Assembly (NCBI GenBank): GCA_020859995.1 | Contig: JAJBVE010000054.1 | Location: 1 to 62,856 of the forward strand | Reading direction: 5' to 3' | DNA from: Clostridiales bacterium | Lineage (GTDB): Bacteria > Bacillota > Clostridia > Lachnospirales > Lachnospiraceae | DNA length: 62,856 nucleotides | In this document: positions 52,425 to 60,438 of the stretch, one piece after another | Layout of the letters: every line of letters starts with the position of its first letter | Position numbering within the stretch: position 1 is the first letter of the stretch | Made by a program: the position numbers and the translations under genes | The notes under the pieces: model-generated | The model's database searches: none | What the model saw: the letters and a program-made list of their open reading frames with translations, nothing else | Told to the model about the DNA's origin: nothing

Positions 52425-53609
52425 ATGAAAAAAGCCTGGTCAGTAATTTTGGCGGCGACAATGATGGCAGCAGCAGTGGCGGCTCCGGTAAGTGCAGAGG
52501 AAGGCAGCGCGGAAGTGCTGACAGCCGGAGAAAACTTAAGTGCAGATGGTCTTGGAGGATATAAAATTGGTTTCTTTTATTATTCCACGGCCGATGCACA
52601 GTCTTTGCAGTTCCATAATGTACTGGATTACTGCGCAGAACTGACAAATTGCGAAATGGAATACTACGACATGACCGCATGGGATACTGAGGCGATCAGT
52701 ACCGCAGTGGAAACACTGGTTTCCAATGGCTGTGACGGAATTATCATGATTCTGGGCTCTTCTCCATCCCTTTATGAATACATGGAAGAGAATGGCGTCT
52801 ATTATGTACTGCAGACACGTTCTTACACCGATGAGGTGGCTCTTGTCGTGGATGGATCGGAATACAATTGCGGCATTGTAGGAGATCTGGGTGGCACAGA
52901 TGGAGCGAATTATAAGGGAGGCTACGATAGTACCCTGGTGCTCGCGGACGAGGGATGTGAAAACATCGCGATCATCGCCAACAGCGAGGGCGAGACTATG
53001 AGTGATGAAATGGTGGAAGGTGCTGAGGCTGCTGCGGCAGATACTGGAATGAATATCGCGGCAGAATACAGGGGCAGCGATATTGGAACAGGCGCGTCTG
53101 ATATTCTCGCGTCCTATGGCACTGAGATTGATGGAATTGTTTACTGTGGGTCTGGCGATTATGTTCTCGCAGCTATTCAGTCCGCTGGTTTGAGCGGTCA
53201 GATCGCGCTGGTGCAGGGAGAATGCAGCGATGCTGCAGAGTATTTTGAAGCCGGACTGCTGACGGCTACCACCGCAGGAGCAAGCGTGTACATGGTTGAT
53301 CTGTATATGCAGGTATTTAATGGATTATGTGGAGCTGACCGGCTTTTCTGTGAAGAAGATCCGAGACTGGTTCCTCTGTTCAGCAGCTTTCTGGTAACAT
53401 CAGCTGAGGAATACGAAGCTGCTTCTATTTACACAGATGGAGAGGTTCCGGGAGGCATTCTGCCGGATGAAATCTTATCCTTCTGCTCCCTTACCGGCGG
53501 CGATATGACCATAGAAGAGAGAGAAGCACTGGTGGAAACCTATCAGAGCACGGATTACTGGAACATCTCAGATATTACAGCCCGCGTAGGAAGTTATCTG
53601 GGTGAGTAA
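52425..53609 (+). CDS. Periplasmic-binding-protein-like sugar-binding protein 2
   Basis: A 394-residue paralogue of the protein at 47657. The signal peptide (KKAWSVILAATMMAAAVAAP, cleavage after VSA) again lacks a lipobox. The mature protein starts with a short linker and ENLSADGLGGYKIGFFYYST, nearly identical to binding protein 1, while hinge and C-lobe segments differ (VYCGSGDYVL here, VVTGGGENVM there). GGAGGA before ATG 52425 fixes the start. It shares the ABC operon but follows the GH3 gene. Confidence 0.88.
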   Translation: MKKAWSVILAATMMAAAVAAPVSAEEGSAEVLTAGENLSADGLGGYKIGFFYYSTADAQSLQFHNVLDYCAELTNCEMEYYDMTAWDTEAISTAVETLVSNGCDGIIMILGSSPSLYEYMEENGVYYVLQTRSYTDEVALVVDGSEYNCGIVGDLGGTDGANYKGGYDSTLVLADEGCENIAIIANSEGETMSDEMVEGAEAAAADTGMNIAAEYRGSDIGTGASDILASYGTEIDGIVYCGSGDYVLAAIQSAGLSGQIALVQGECSDAAEYFEAGLLTATTAGASVYMVDLYMQVFNGLCGADRLFCEEDPRLVPLFSSFLVTSAEEYEAASIYTDGEVPGGILPDEILSFCSLTGGDMTIEEREALVETYQSTDYWNISDITARVGSYLGE

Positions 53610-53667
53610 ATCAATGTACTGCGGCACCCGGCTGTCAGGATATCAGATGTAAGGTGAAACTAACAGG

Positions 53668-53731
53668 GTATGAGGCGGAAAAAACGCCTCATACTGAATC
53701 CGGTGAGCAGGAGGCGGACTGTCTCCTGCTC
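53668..53731 (+). promoter_or_regulatory. Two intercistronic hairpins before the tannase gene
   Basis: GTATGAGGCG/CGCCTCATAC (53668-53677 with 53685-53694) and GAGCAGGAG/CTCCTGCTC (53705-53713 with 53723-53731) are perfect stems. Neither is followed by a T tract, so they look like processing or attenuation structures rather than strong terminators. Confidence 0.75.
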
Positions 53732-53778
53732 GACTTCAATAATGCAGCAAAAGACAGTACTGAGAGGAGGATCATAAA

Positions 53779-55326
53779 ATGCTGAAAAAATGTGCAAAAA
53801 TGCTGGAATTACCGCTGGAAATCCCGGCGGAGCAAATCGGTCTGCCGACAAACGGCGCGACAGTCACTGCCTGTATGTTATTTCACGAAGGTGAGCCGGA
53901 TCCGTCTCCGTTTGGAGCGGCCTATCACCTTTCATTTACTGCGGATGTATACCGGTACGAGGGTGTGATCCATCCGGTTGATCCGGAGGCGCCGGACATT
54001 CATTTTGAAGCCGGGATGCCCCTTTCCTGGAATGGAAAAATCATGCAGATGGGCGGCGGCGGAGTCAATGGCTATGTGCCGCCGTGCACGATGCCGCCGC
54101 ACGGCCAGGATCGTACCGATCATTCAGCATTAAAACAAGGGTATGTGGTCTTTGCCAGCGACAGTGGACACACATTTATTAATGGCGATATGATGGACTG
54201 CAGCTGGGCATTGAACCGGGAGTGCTTTGAGAATTTTGCACATCAGTCTCTGAAAAAGGTAAAGGATACGGCAGCGGTTCTGACGGAGCTGGTATATGGG
54301 GAAAAACCGGAGAAGGTCTATTTTTACGGGGGCTCGAATGGCGGGCGCGAGTGTATGAAAGCTATACAGAATTATCCGGAGGACTATGATGGGGCGATCT
54401 GCTTTTTCCCGGTGCTGTACTGGGTGCAGAAGGTTCTTTCGGACATCCGCTGCAACAGAGTGGCGGCAAAGATTGGTGAGACAGGCTGGATTGATCCGGA
54501 GACGGATGCCCGGATTCAGGAAGCGGTACTGGGACTTTGCGATGAGCTGGATGGTGTCAAGGATGGCCTGATTTCCAATTCATCCGCGGCCAGACAAAAG
54601 CATGAAGAACTGAAAGCAGCGGTCAGAAAGGTCGTCTCAGAGGAGCAGTTCCAGATCCTTGAGGCGTTCGAGGAGCCTTATGTCATGCCGTATCCGCTTG
54701 AGTATGGGCAGCCGGTATTTCCAGGGTATTCGGTGTTCGAGGGGACTTCCCTTCTGATCCCGCTTGCCATGCAGAAGCAGGCCATGGAGATCGGAAGATC
54801 GACCGGGAGCGACAGCGTCTTCCAGAGCTTCTTCGCGCAGGATCCGAATTATAAGTTAGATGATGATTCCTTCGATCCGGAGAAGTGGAAGGATCGTATT
54901 CAGGAGCTCTCAAAATGGCTGGACGCCTATGATACTAACCTTGACGCGTTTATACAGAGAGGCGGAAAGCTGATCCTGATACAGGGGACCACCGATCCGC
55001 AGGTGACCATGTACGGCACCATTCAGTATTATGAGAACCTGCTGGAGAAATATGGACAGGAGGATCTGAGGAAGTTTATGAGGTTTTACCTGGCTCCGGG
55101 CTATGGCCATGGAACCGACGGCAGCTTTATCATCATGTCGGATTTCCTGCATGCGCTGGATACCTGGGTGGAAGAAGGAACGGCTCCGGGCACCCTGACC
55201 GTGAAGGACCGCAATCCGCAGACAGCCGGAAGAACGAGGCCGTTGTATGAATATCCGGGGTATCCGGTATACAGCGGGAGCAGAGATCCAGATGATGCGC
55301 AGAATTATCGGGAAGGAAAAATGTAA
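53779..55326 (+). CDS. Tannase/feruloyl esterase family protein, intracellular
   Basis: A 515-residue alpha/beta hydrolase of the tannase/feruloyl esterase family, enzymes that release phenolic acids such as gallate or ferulate from sugar esters. Ser186 lies in the nucleophile elbow FYGGSNGGRE, preceded by FASDSGH. LDAFIQRGGKLILIQGTTDP and YLAPGYGHGTDG supply the acid and histidine region. There is no signal peptide, whereas many tannases are secreted. AGAGGAGG precedes the ATG. It is the last gene of the ABC operon. Confidence 0.87.
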   Translation: MLKKCAKMLELPLEIPAEQIGLPTNGATVTACMLFHEGEPDPSPFGAAYHLSFTADVYRYEGVIHPVDPEAPDIHFEAGMPLSWNGKIMQMGGGGVNGYVPPCTMPPHGQDRTDHSALKQGYVVFASDSGHTFINGDMMDCSWALNRECFENFAHQSLKKVKDTAAVLTELVYGEKPEKVYFYGGSNGGRECMKAIQNYPEDYDGAICFFPVLYWVQKVLSDIRCNRVAAKIGETGWIDPETDARIQEAVLGLCDELDGVKDGLISNSSAARQKHEELKAAVRKVVSEEQFQILEAFEEPYVMPYPLEYGQPVFPGYSVFEGTSLLIPLAMQKQAMEIGRSTGSDSVFQSFFAQDPNYKLDDDSFDPEKWKDRIQELSKWLDAYDTNLDAFIQRGGKLILIQGTTDPQVTMYGTIQYYENLLEKYGQEDLRKFMRFYLAPGYGHGTDGSFIIMSDFLHALDTWVEEGTAPGTLTVKDRNPQTAGRTRPLYEYPGYPVYSGSRDPDDAQNYREGKM

Positions 55327-55530
55327 TTCTGCTGCCAGGGTTGCTTCCCTGCATTTATTTCCGCGAAGCAACGATCCAGGTAGCCGGAGCCATAAGGACA
55401 CTTGTTAAGTGCCGAACGAAGCGAAGCGTAGAACCATCGGCAAGCCGGTCCCCTTGTGGCATAGCTTGCACGGATATTTGATTCCTATGAGGGATAGAGC
55501 AGAGTTTTAAATGGGATATAGAGCGAAGAC

Positions 55531-55610
55531 GGATAGGGGAGTAGTACGCTCCCCTATCCGATTGCACGGGGCATAACCCGGCGAGAAAATTTTGCAGCTT
55601 AAGCTGGCTC
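55531..55610. repeat. Palindromic repeat cluster after the tannase gene
   Basis: GGATAGGGGAG (55531-55541)/CTCCCCTATCC (55549-55559) is followed by CATAACCCGGCGAG (55572-55585), both also found at 10 kb, and a GCAGCTTAAGCTGG stem. The hairpin may terminate transcription between the convergent genes. 55327-55530 shows no gene. Confidence 0.8.
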
Positions 55611-56837
55611 TTAGAACGCCTGACACGCTGCCATGTGGTCAATCAGGTTAATGTGCCGGATGCCATTGCGTTTTTGCAGCATATAATCAGTCGTCCCTAC
55701 ATATTTGGTATAATTGTCCCGGATTTCTTCAAGAGGACGGTATTCCCGATCCTCTGTTTCCTGGCTGAGCAGGATTGTATAGGCCACCTGCATATAGGAA
55801 TAGTCTCCGGCAGGGCTCCGGAAAATGAAATCGCACTCCAGCTTGCCGATTCGTCCCACGCTGATGGCGTAATCCAGACTGCGGGCATAAAAATAGACAA
55901 TATTTTCCAGAACAGGGCCGTAGTTGATTCGGTTGTCTGTGTTCCGGGAGAAATACAGGCTCAGATCGGCCAGATAATACTTTTTCGCGCCGGACAGGGA
56001 TTTTTTGGACTTCATGTCAAAGCGATTGCATTCATAAAGAATTTTAGCATCCACCAGGGCCTGGACATATCTGGATACCGTGGCTCTGGTGATTCTGATT
56101 CCGTTTTTCCCTAACGCTTCGGTCAGACTTTTGATGCTGGTGGTTGCACCGAAATTGTTGATGAGATAATCTCTTACTGCATCAAATGCTGCGATGTCCT
56201 TTACTTTTACACGTCTCCGGATGTCTTTCTCAAAAATTTCCTGAATGATTCCTGCAACATAGGTTTGTCTTGCCTGGTCATCGTCAATGGTAACTGTTCT
56301 GGGAAAACCTCCGTTCAGAATATAGCGGTTGAATTCCACGGTCGGGTTTGAATCTACGGGTTTCTGATAAAACTGCTTAAACTGCAGGTATTCATCATAA
56401 CTCAATGTGAACAGTTCAAATTCCAGATAGCGTCCGGTAAGTTTGGTAATCAGTTCGCCGCTGAGCAAGTAAGAATTGGAACCGGTAATGAAAATGGAAA
56501 ATCCGCCGTCCGTGCGGAAGGCATTGACTACTTCTTCGAATCCAGTCACATTTTGTACTTCATCAATGAACAGGTAATTGCAGGCATTGTTTTTGACGCA
56601 GCTTTCAATGAGTGTTTCCAGTTGATCAGCAGTTTTGATTTTCCTGTATTTCCGACTGTCAAGATCAAGATAAATAATATTGTCCGGGTGAACTCCGCGA
56701 TCCAGCAACTCCGCCGCAACGGTCTGCATTAGGCTGGACTTCCCGCATCGGCGAATACCGGTAATTACCTTGATGATATCCTCGGCATCATAAAAGGGCC
56801 GGATTTTTTTCAGATACTTTTCACGTTTGAACAGCAT
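55611..56837 (-). CDS. AAA_14/DUF4143 ATP-binding protein
   Basis: The 408-residue protein has the P-loop ITGIRRCGKSSLMQT, Walker B NYLFIDEVQN and the sensor-like FITGSNSYLLSGEL. A winged-helix segment and the C-terminal DUF4143 nuclease-like region (LENIVYFYARSLDYAISVGR, then LECDFIF) follow. The family is common in gut anaerobes and its function is unknown. It lies antisense between two parts of the putative regulon and is probably unrelated to it. Its promoter overlaps a 29-bp perfect inverted repeat. Confidence 0.88.
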   Translation of the reverse strand: MLFKREKYLKKIRPFYDAEDIIKVITGIRRCGKSSLMQTVAAELLDRGVHPDNIIYLDLDSRKYRKIKTADQLETLIESCVKNNACNYLFIDEVQNVTGFEEVVNAFRTDGGFSIFITGSNSYLLSGELITKLTGRYLEFELFTLSYDEYLQFKQFYQKPVDSNPTVEFNRYILNGGFPRTVTIDDDQARQTYVAGIIQEIFEKDIRRRVKVKDIAAFDAVRDYLINNFGATTSIKSLTEALGKNGIRITRATVSRYVQALVDAKILYECNRFDMKSKKSLSGAKKYYLADLSLYFSRNTDNRINYGPVLENIVYFYARSLDYAISVGRIGKLECDFIFRSPAGDYSYMQVAYTILLSQETEDREYRPLEEIRDNYTKYVGTTDYMLQKRNGIRHINLIDHMAACQAF

Positions 56838-56870
56838 TTTTCATGACGCTCCCCTCTGATTGCTGTTCCC

Positions 56871-56956
56871 AGTATACTCTTATTTAATGAAAAGAGCAAG
56901 TTATCGAATCACTTTTTTGCTAATTAAAAAAAAGTGATTCGATAACTTGCTCTTTT
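56871..56956 (-). promoter_or_regulatory. Promoter and 29-bp perfect inverted repeat of the AAA_14 gene
   Basis: On the minus strand TTGCTC (56899-56894), a 17-base spacer and TATACT (56876-56871) form a promoter. The -35 box lies inside the left arm (56890-56918) of a perfect 29-bp inverted repeat whose right arm is 56928-56956, with a 9-base loop. This could be an operator, an element end or an attenuator. The gap 56957-57117 shows nothing else. Confidence 0.8.
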
Positions 56957-57117
56957 CGCATATTTCATTGGCCTTATCCTGTGGAATTTATCATGTGGCA
57001 GGCGGCTTTTCTTGCACGTGCTGGATGCTATAATTTGCTCAACAGATAATCGATGAGTATCCCACGGAAAGAAAGGGCTATGACACTGAAAAAATCGGAT
57101 ATTTTGAATAAAAATGT

Positions 57118-57179
57118 CCGGGAATGAGAAGGAATATTGTCGAAACTGACAACAATGAAAAAACTTCCCATGCTATTCT
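57118..57179 (+). promoter_or_regulatory. Paired direct-repeat operator and promoter of the Fe-S flavoprotein operon (site 3)
   Basis: CCGGGAATGA (57118-57127) and TCGAAACTGA (57140-57149), 22 bp apart, with TATTCT at 57174-57179, 34 bp after the second half-site start. The geometry matches sites 1 and 2, which are 12-14 kb away. It places the transcript start near 57186, downstream of the ATG at 57124. Confidence 0.7.
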
Positions 57180-57294
57180 CTATACTATAATGCGCTTATC
57201 GAAATTTGCGGTGTCTGTGCCGGATAATTTTGAGGGCCAATGTGCAACGAAGCTTCGAAAAAGTTACAAACAGGAAGAAAGGACGGATACAAGG

Positions 57295-59940
57295 ATGAAA
57301 AAAGTAATCGAACTGGCAAACTCGATCAGCAATATCCCGAATGACTCTCCGGAGGCGTTTGTGGAGGATGACGCACCTGTACAGCTCTTGAAATCGATGG
57401 GAGTCGATGACACGCTGGCGGAAGTGGCGCTTCTGTGCACCAGAAATCCGGAGACGGTGGAGCAGATTGCGGAGCGCAATCAGGTGCCTGCGGATGAAAT
57501 CCGGGATCAGATTGTGGAACTCGGGGAGATCGGCGTCCTGTTTTTTGAGGATAAAGAAGATGGGCAGCGGTATTACAATCGTGTGCCGTGGGCGCCGGGC
57601 ATTTGCGAGCATTGCCTGACGAAACCGTCCATGCGGAATATGGAAGTGGCGAAGTATTTTGATATGACAGGATTCAAGAGCGGCGTAAAGGGTGCGGCGA
57701 AGGCTCCGGTGGGTGCTGGTTTCATGCGTGTAATCCCGATTGGCCGGTCGATTGACGCGCAGACGAAGACGGTTTCCTATGAAGAAGTGCAGACCTACCT
57801 GGATCAGAGTGATTATTATTCCGTGACGGTCTGTGCCTGCCGGACATCCAAGAAGCTGCTCGGCGAGCCGTGTGAGCATCAGATCGAGGACCGCTGCATC
57901 CAGATTGGAGCGGAGGCAGAATATTATGTGAAGACCGGCCGGGCCCGCCGCATCACGAGGGAGGAAGCGGAACAGATCCTCCGCGATGCGGAGCGGGAAG
58001 GACTGGTGCACGAGATTTTTAATAATGAAGGGGTTAATAAGTCTACGTTTATCTGCAACTGCTGCGGATGCTCCTGCTCAGTGCTGCGCCGCGTGTCCCT
58101 GATGCGCTGCCCGGACTATGTGCGGTCGAATTTCGTCGCGGAGATCAATCCGGACAATTGCGTAGCCTGCGGCGCCTGTGTGGAATCCTGCAACGCGAAC
58201 GCGCTGGTGCTCGGAAATGCGCTGACCGGGAAAAAGCCGAAGATGACGACGGAAACTCCTTACGATCATGAGTGGGGCGAGGAGAGATGGGATAAGGAAA
58301 ACTGGAGAAAGCGCGTGATGGTTTCGGAGACGGGTTCGAGTCCATGTAAATCGAAGTGCCCGGCACACATATCGATCCAGGGCTATATCAAAAAAGCTTC
58401 CCAGGGAAAATATGACGAAGCGCTCCGCGTAATTAAACGCGACAATCCGTTCCCGGCAGTCTGCGGCCGTGTCTGTCCGCATTCCTGTGAGACCGAGTGC
58501 AGCCGGAACCGGGTCGATGAGCCTCTGGCAATTGATGAGATCAAGAAGTTTATCGCCGATCTGGATCTGAAGGCGGTTGATACCTACGTGCCGCAGGTAT
58601 ATACGCATTATAACGAAAAGGTGGCGATCATCGGCAGCGGCCCTGCGGGTCTGTCCTGTGCGTATTATCTGGGCTGCGAGGGCTATCCGGTCACGGTATT
58701 TGAGAAAAATGAGCGGCCTGGCGGCATGCTGACCATGGGAATTCCGGAATTTTGTCTGGACCGGGATGTGATTGACGCGGAAATCGACATTATCCGTAAG
58801 CTTGGCGTAGAGATCCGTTGCGGTGCGGAAGTCGGAAGGGATGTCACGATCGCGCAGCTGCGCGAGCAGGGATACCGGGCATTCTATGTGGCGATCGGCG
58901 CACAGGCCGGGCGGAAGCTGAATGTGGAAGGCGAGGATGCGGAAGGTGTAATCTCGGGTGTCGATTTTCTGCGCGAGGTAAGCCTGCATAAGATCACGGA
59001 ATTAAAGGGAGACTGTGTCGTAGTCGGCGGCGGAAACGTGGCAATCGATGTCGCGAGAAGCGCGGTGCGTGTGGCGAATGGCTCTGTTTCCATGTACTGC
59101 CTGGAGCAGCCGCATGAGATGCCGGCGCTTCCGAAGGAGCAGGCGGACGCGACTGGTGAGGGCGTACAGATTCGGAATGGCTGGGGACCGAAGCGAATCC
59201 TGACTGAAAACGGAAAAGCGGTCGGCGTGGAGTTTATGCGCTGTGTTTCCGTATTCAACGAGGAAGGACGTTTCAGCCCGACTTACGACGAAAACGACAC
59301 AATTACCGTAAAAGCGGATCATATCCTTACCGCGATCGGACAGAGCATTGTTATGGGCGATCTGCTTACAGGCACTGCTGTCGAATTTGGCAGAGGGAAT
59401 TCCATTAAAGTCGAAGAAATCACCTGGCAGTCGAAGGAGAAAGATATCTTCGCAGGCGGCGATGTGGTGACCGGACCAAAATTCGCGATCGACGCCATCG
59501 CGGCCGGAAAGCAAGGCGCGATCTCGATTCATCGCTTCATCCGCGGACGCGGCCTGGCGGTAAAGAGGGAACGGAATTACATTCCGCTGGATAAGGAGAG
59601 TCTCTCTGCGGCCGGATACGACCGAATGCCGCGTCAGAATCCGCCGGAGGTGAAGGCGGAGGAGTCGCGCAAGACATTTAAAGACCTGAGAAAGGATCTC
59701 ACAGAGGAGCAGATTCGGAAAGAGACCGCCCGCTGCCTGGGATGCGGCGTGACCTATGTCGACCAGTACCAGTGCATCGGCTGCGGCGTCTGCGCGACCA
59801 AGTGCGAATTTGACGCAATCAAACTGGTGCGCCGCTACAATGCCCCGTCTCTGCCGAAGCAGATGATCGCGCCTGCCATCGCAAAATATACCAAAGAACG
59901 TGAAGAAAGAATCGCGAAAAAGGCGGGGAGTGCGAACTGA
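57295..59940 (+). CDS. Multi-cluster Fe-S/FAD NAD(P)-dependent oxidoreductase (GltD-like)
   Basis: The 881-residue cytoplasmic protein has, in order: a helical N-terminus resembling a winged helix (about 45-95); a Cys-rich module (Cys180, 182, 193, 201 and CNCCGCSC at 254-261); a ferredoxin motif CVACGACVESC near 289; a Fer4_20-type GltD linker (Cys390, 394, 398, 402); the FAD motif GSGPAG at 447-452; the NAD(P) motif GGGNVAID at 578-585; and a C-terminal ferredoxin motif (Cys827, 830, 833, 837). This is the plan of electron-transfer or NADPH-dependent glutamate-synthase-like flavoproteins, with an unusual front end. I choose ATG 57295, since the frame open from 57124 lies within the operator-promoter. 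Its electron acceptor is unknown. Confidence 0.85.
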   Translation: MKKVIELANSISNIPNDSPEAFVEDDAPVQLLKSMGVDDTLAEVALLCTRNPETVEQIAERNQVPADEIRDQIVELGEIGVLFFEDKEDGQRYYNRVPWAPGICEHCLTKPSMRNMEVAKYFDMTGFKSGVKGAAKAPVGAGFMRVIPIGRSIDAQTKTVSYEEVQTYLDQSDYYSVTVCACRTSKKLLGEPCEHQIEDRCIQIGAEAEYYVKTGRARRITREEAEQILRDAEREGLVHEIFNNEGVNKSTFICNCCGCSCSVLRRVSLMRCPDYVRSNFVAEINPDNCVACGACVESCNANALVLGNALTGKKPKMTTETPYDHEWGEERWDKENWRKRVMVSETGSSPCKSKCPAHISIQGYIKKASQGKYDEALRVIKRDNPFPAVCGRVCPHSCETECSRNRVDEPLAIDEIKKFIADLDLKAVDTYVPQVYTHYNEKVAIIGSGPAGLSCAYYLGCEGYPVTVFEKNERPGGMLTMGIPEFCLDRDVIDAEIDIIRKLGVEIRCGAEVGRDVTIAQLREQGYRAFYVAIGAQAGRKLNVEGEDAEGVISGVDFLREVSLHKITELKGDCVVVGGGNVAIDVARSAVRVANGSVSMYCLEQPHEMPALPKEQADATGEGVQIRNGWGPKRILTENGKAVGVEFMRCVSVFNEEGRFSPTYDENDTITVKADHILTAIGQSIVMGDLLTGTAVEFGRGNSIKVEEITWQSKEKDIFAGGDVVTGPKFAIDAIAAGKQGAISIHRFIRGRGLAVKRERNYIPLDKESLSAAGYDRMPRQNPPEVKAEESRKTFKDLRKDLTEEQIRKETARCLGCGVTYVDQYQCIGCGVCATKCEFDAIKLVRRYNAPSLPKQMIAPAIAKYTKEREERIAKKAGSAN

Positions 59941-60058
59941 TTCCGGAAGAGGGAAAGTGGCTCCAGGAGAGCAATTTCAGGAGTGAAAAAGCGAAAGAAT
60001 CCAATGAGTAAGTTTCTTAACCTCATTGATTCTTTTCACAGAAAGGCAGATTACAGAC

Positions 60059-60403
60059 ATGCATGAAATGGGAGTAATGCTCAATATCGTTGACCAGGTG
60101 GACGAGATCGCAAGAGAAAATCAGGTCAAAAAGATTCACACGCTGACGCTCGAGATCGGGGCGCTGACCGGTGTGATGCCGGAATATATGAATGCCTGCT
60201 GGGACGCCATTCAGGAGCAGTACGAACTGTTTGCCAGCGCTGAGCTGAACATTGTAGAAATCGCCGGGCTTGGCACCTGCAACCGCTGCGGAAAGATTTT
60301 CGACCTCGTCGAGCGAGACGGCGTGTGTCCCTTCTGCGGAGAATCCAGCTATCGAGTAATATCCGGCGACGAGGTGGTCATCCGCGATATTGCGGTCGAA
60401 TGA
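60059..60403 (+). CDS. hypA: Nickel metallochaperone HypA
   Basis: The 114-residue HypA delivers nickel to [NiFe]-hydrogenase (or urease) maturation. The N-terminus MHEMGVM with His2 binds nickel, and the zinc ribbon uses Cys74, Cys77, Cys90 and Cys93. I use ATG 60059, because the family always begins MHE; the frame is open from 60026. It lies 118 bases after the flavoprotein. No hydrogenase structural gene is in the window. Confidence 0.93.
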   Translation: MHEMGVMLNIVDQVDEIARENQVKKIHTLTLEIGALTGVMPEYMNACWDAIQEQYELFASAELNIVEIAGLGTCNRCGKIFDLVERDGVCPFCGESSYRVISGDEVVIRDIAVE

Positions 60404-60438
60404 AGAATGGCAGTTTGAGAAGAGGAGGAAGAGATCCT

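Noticed and set aside
55380-55480. Possible structured RNA after the tannase gene
   Set aside because: Some short complementary segments exist (CCGA with TCGG) but no recognised RNA class or long stem.
57124-57294. Start of the flavoprotein at ATG 57124
   Set aside because: That ATG lies inside operator site 3, upstream of the promoter, so the codons up to 57294 would be largely untranscribed.
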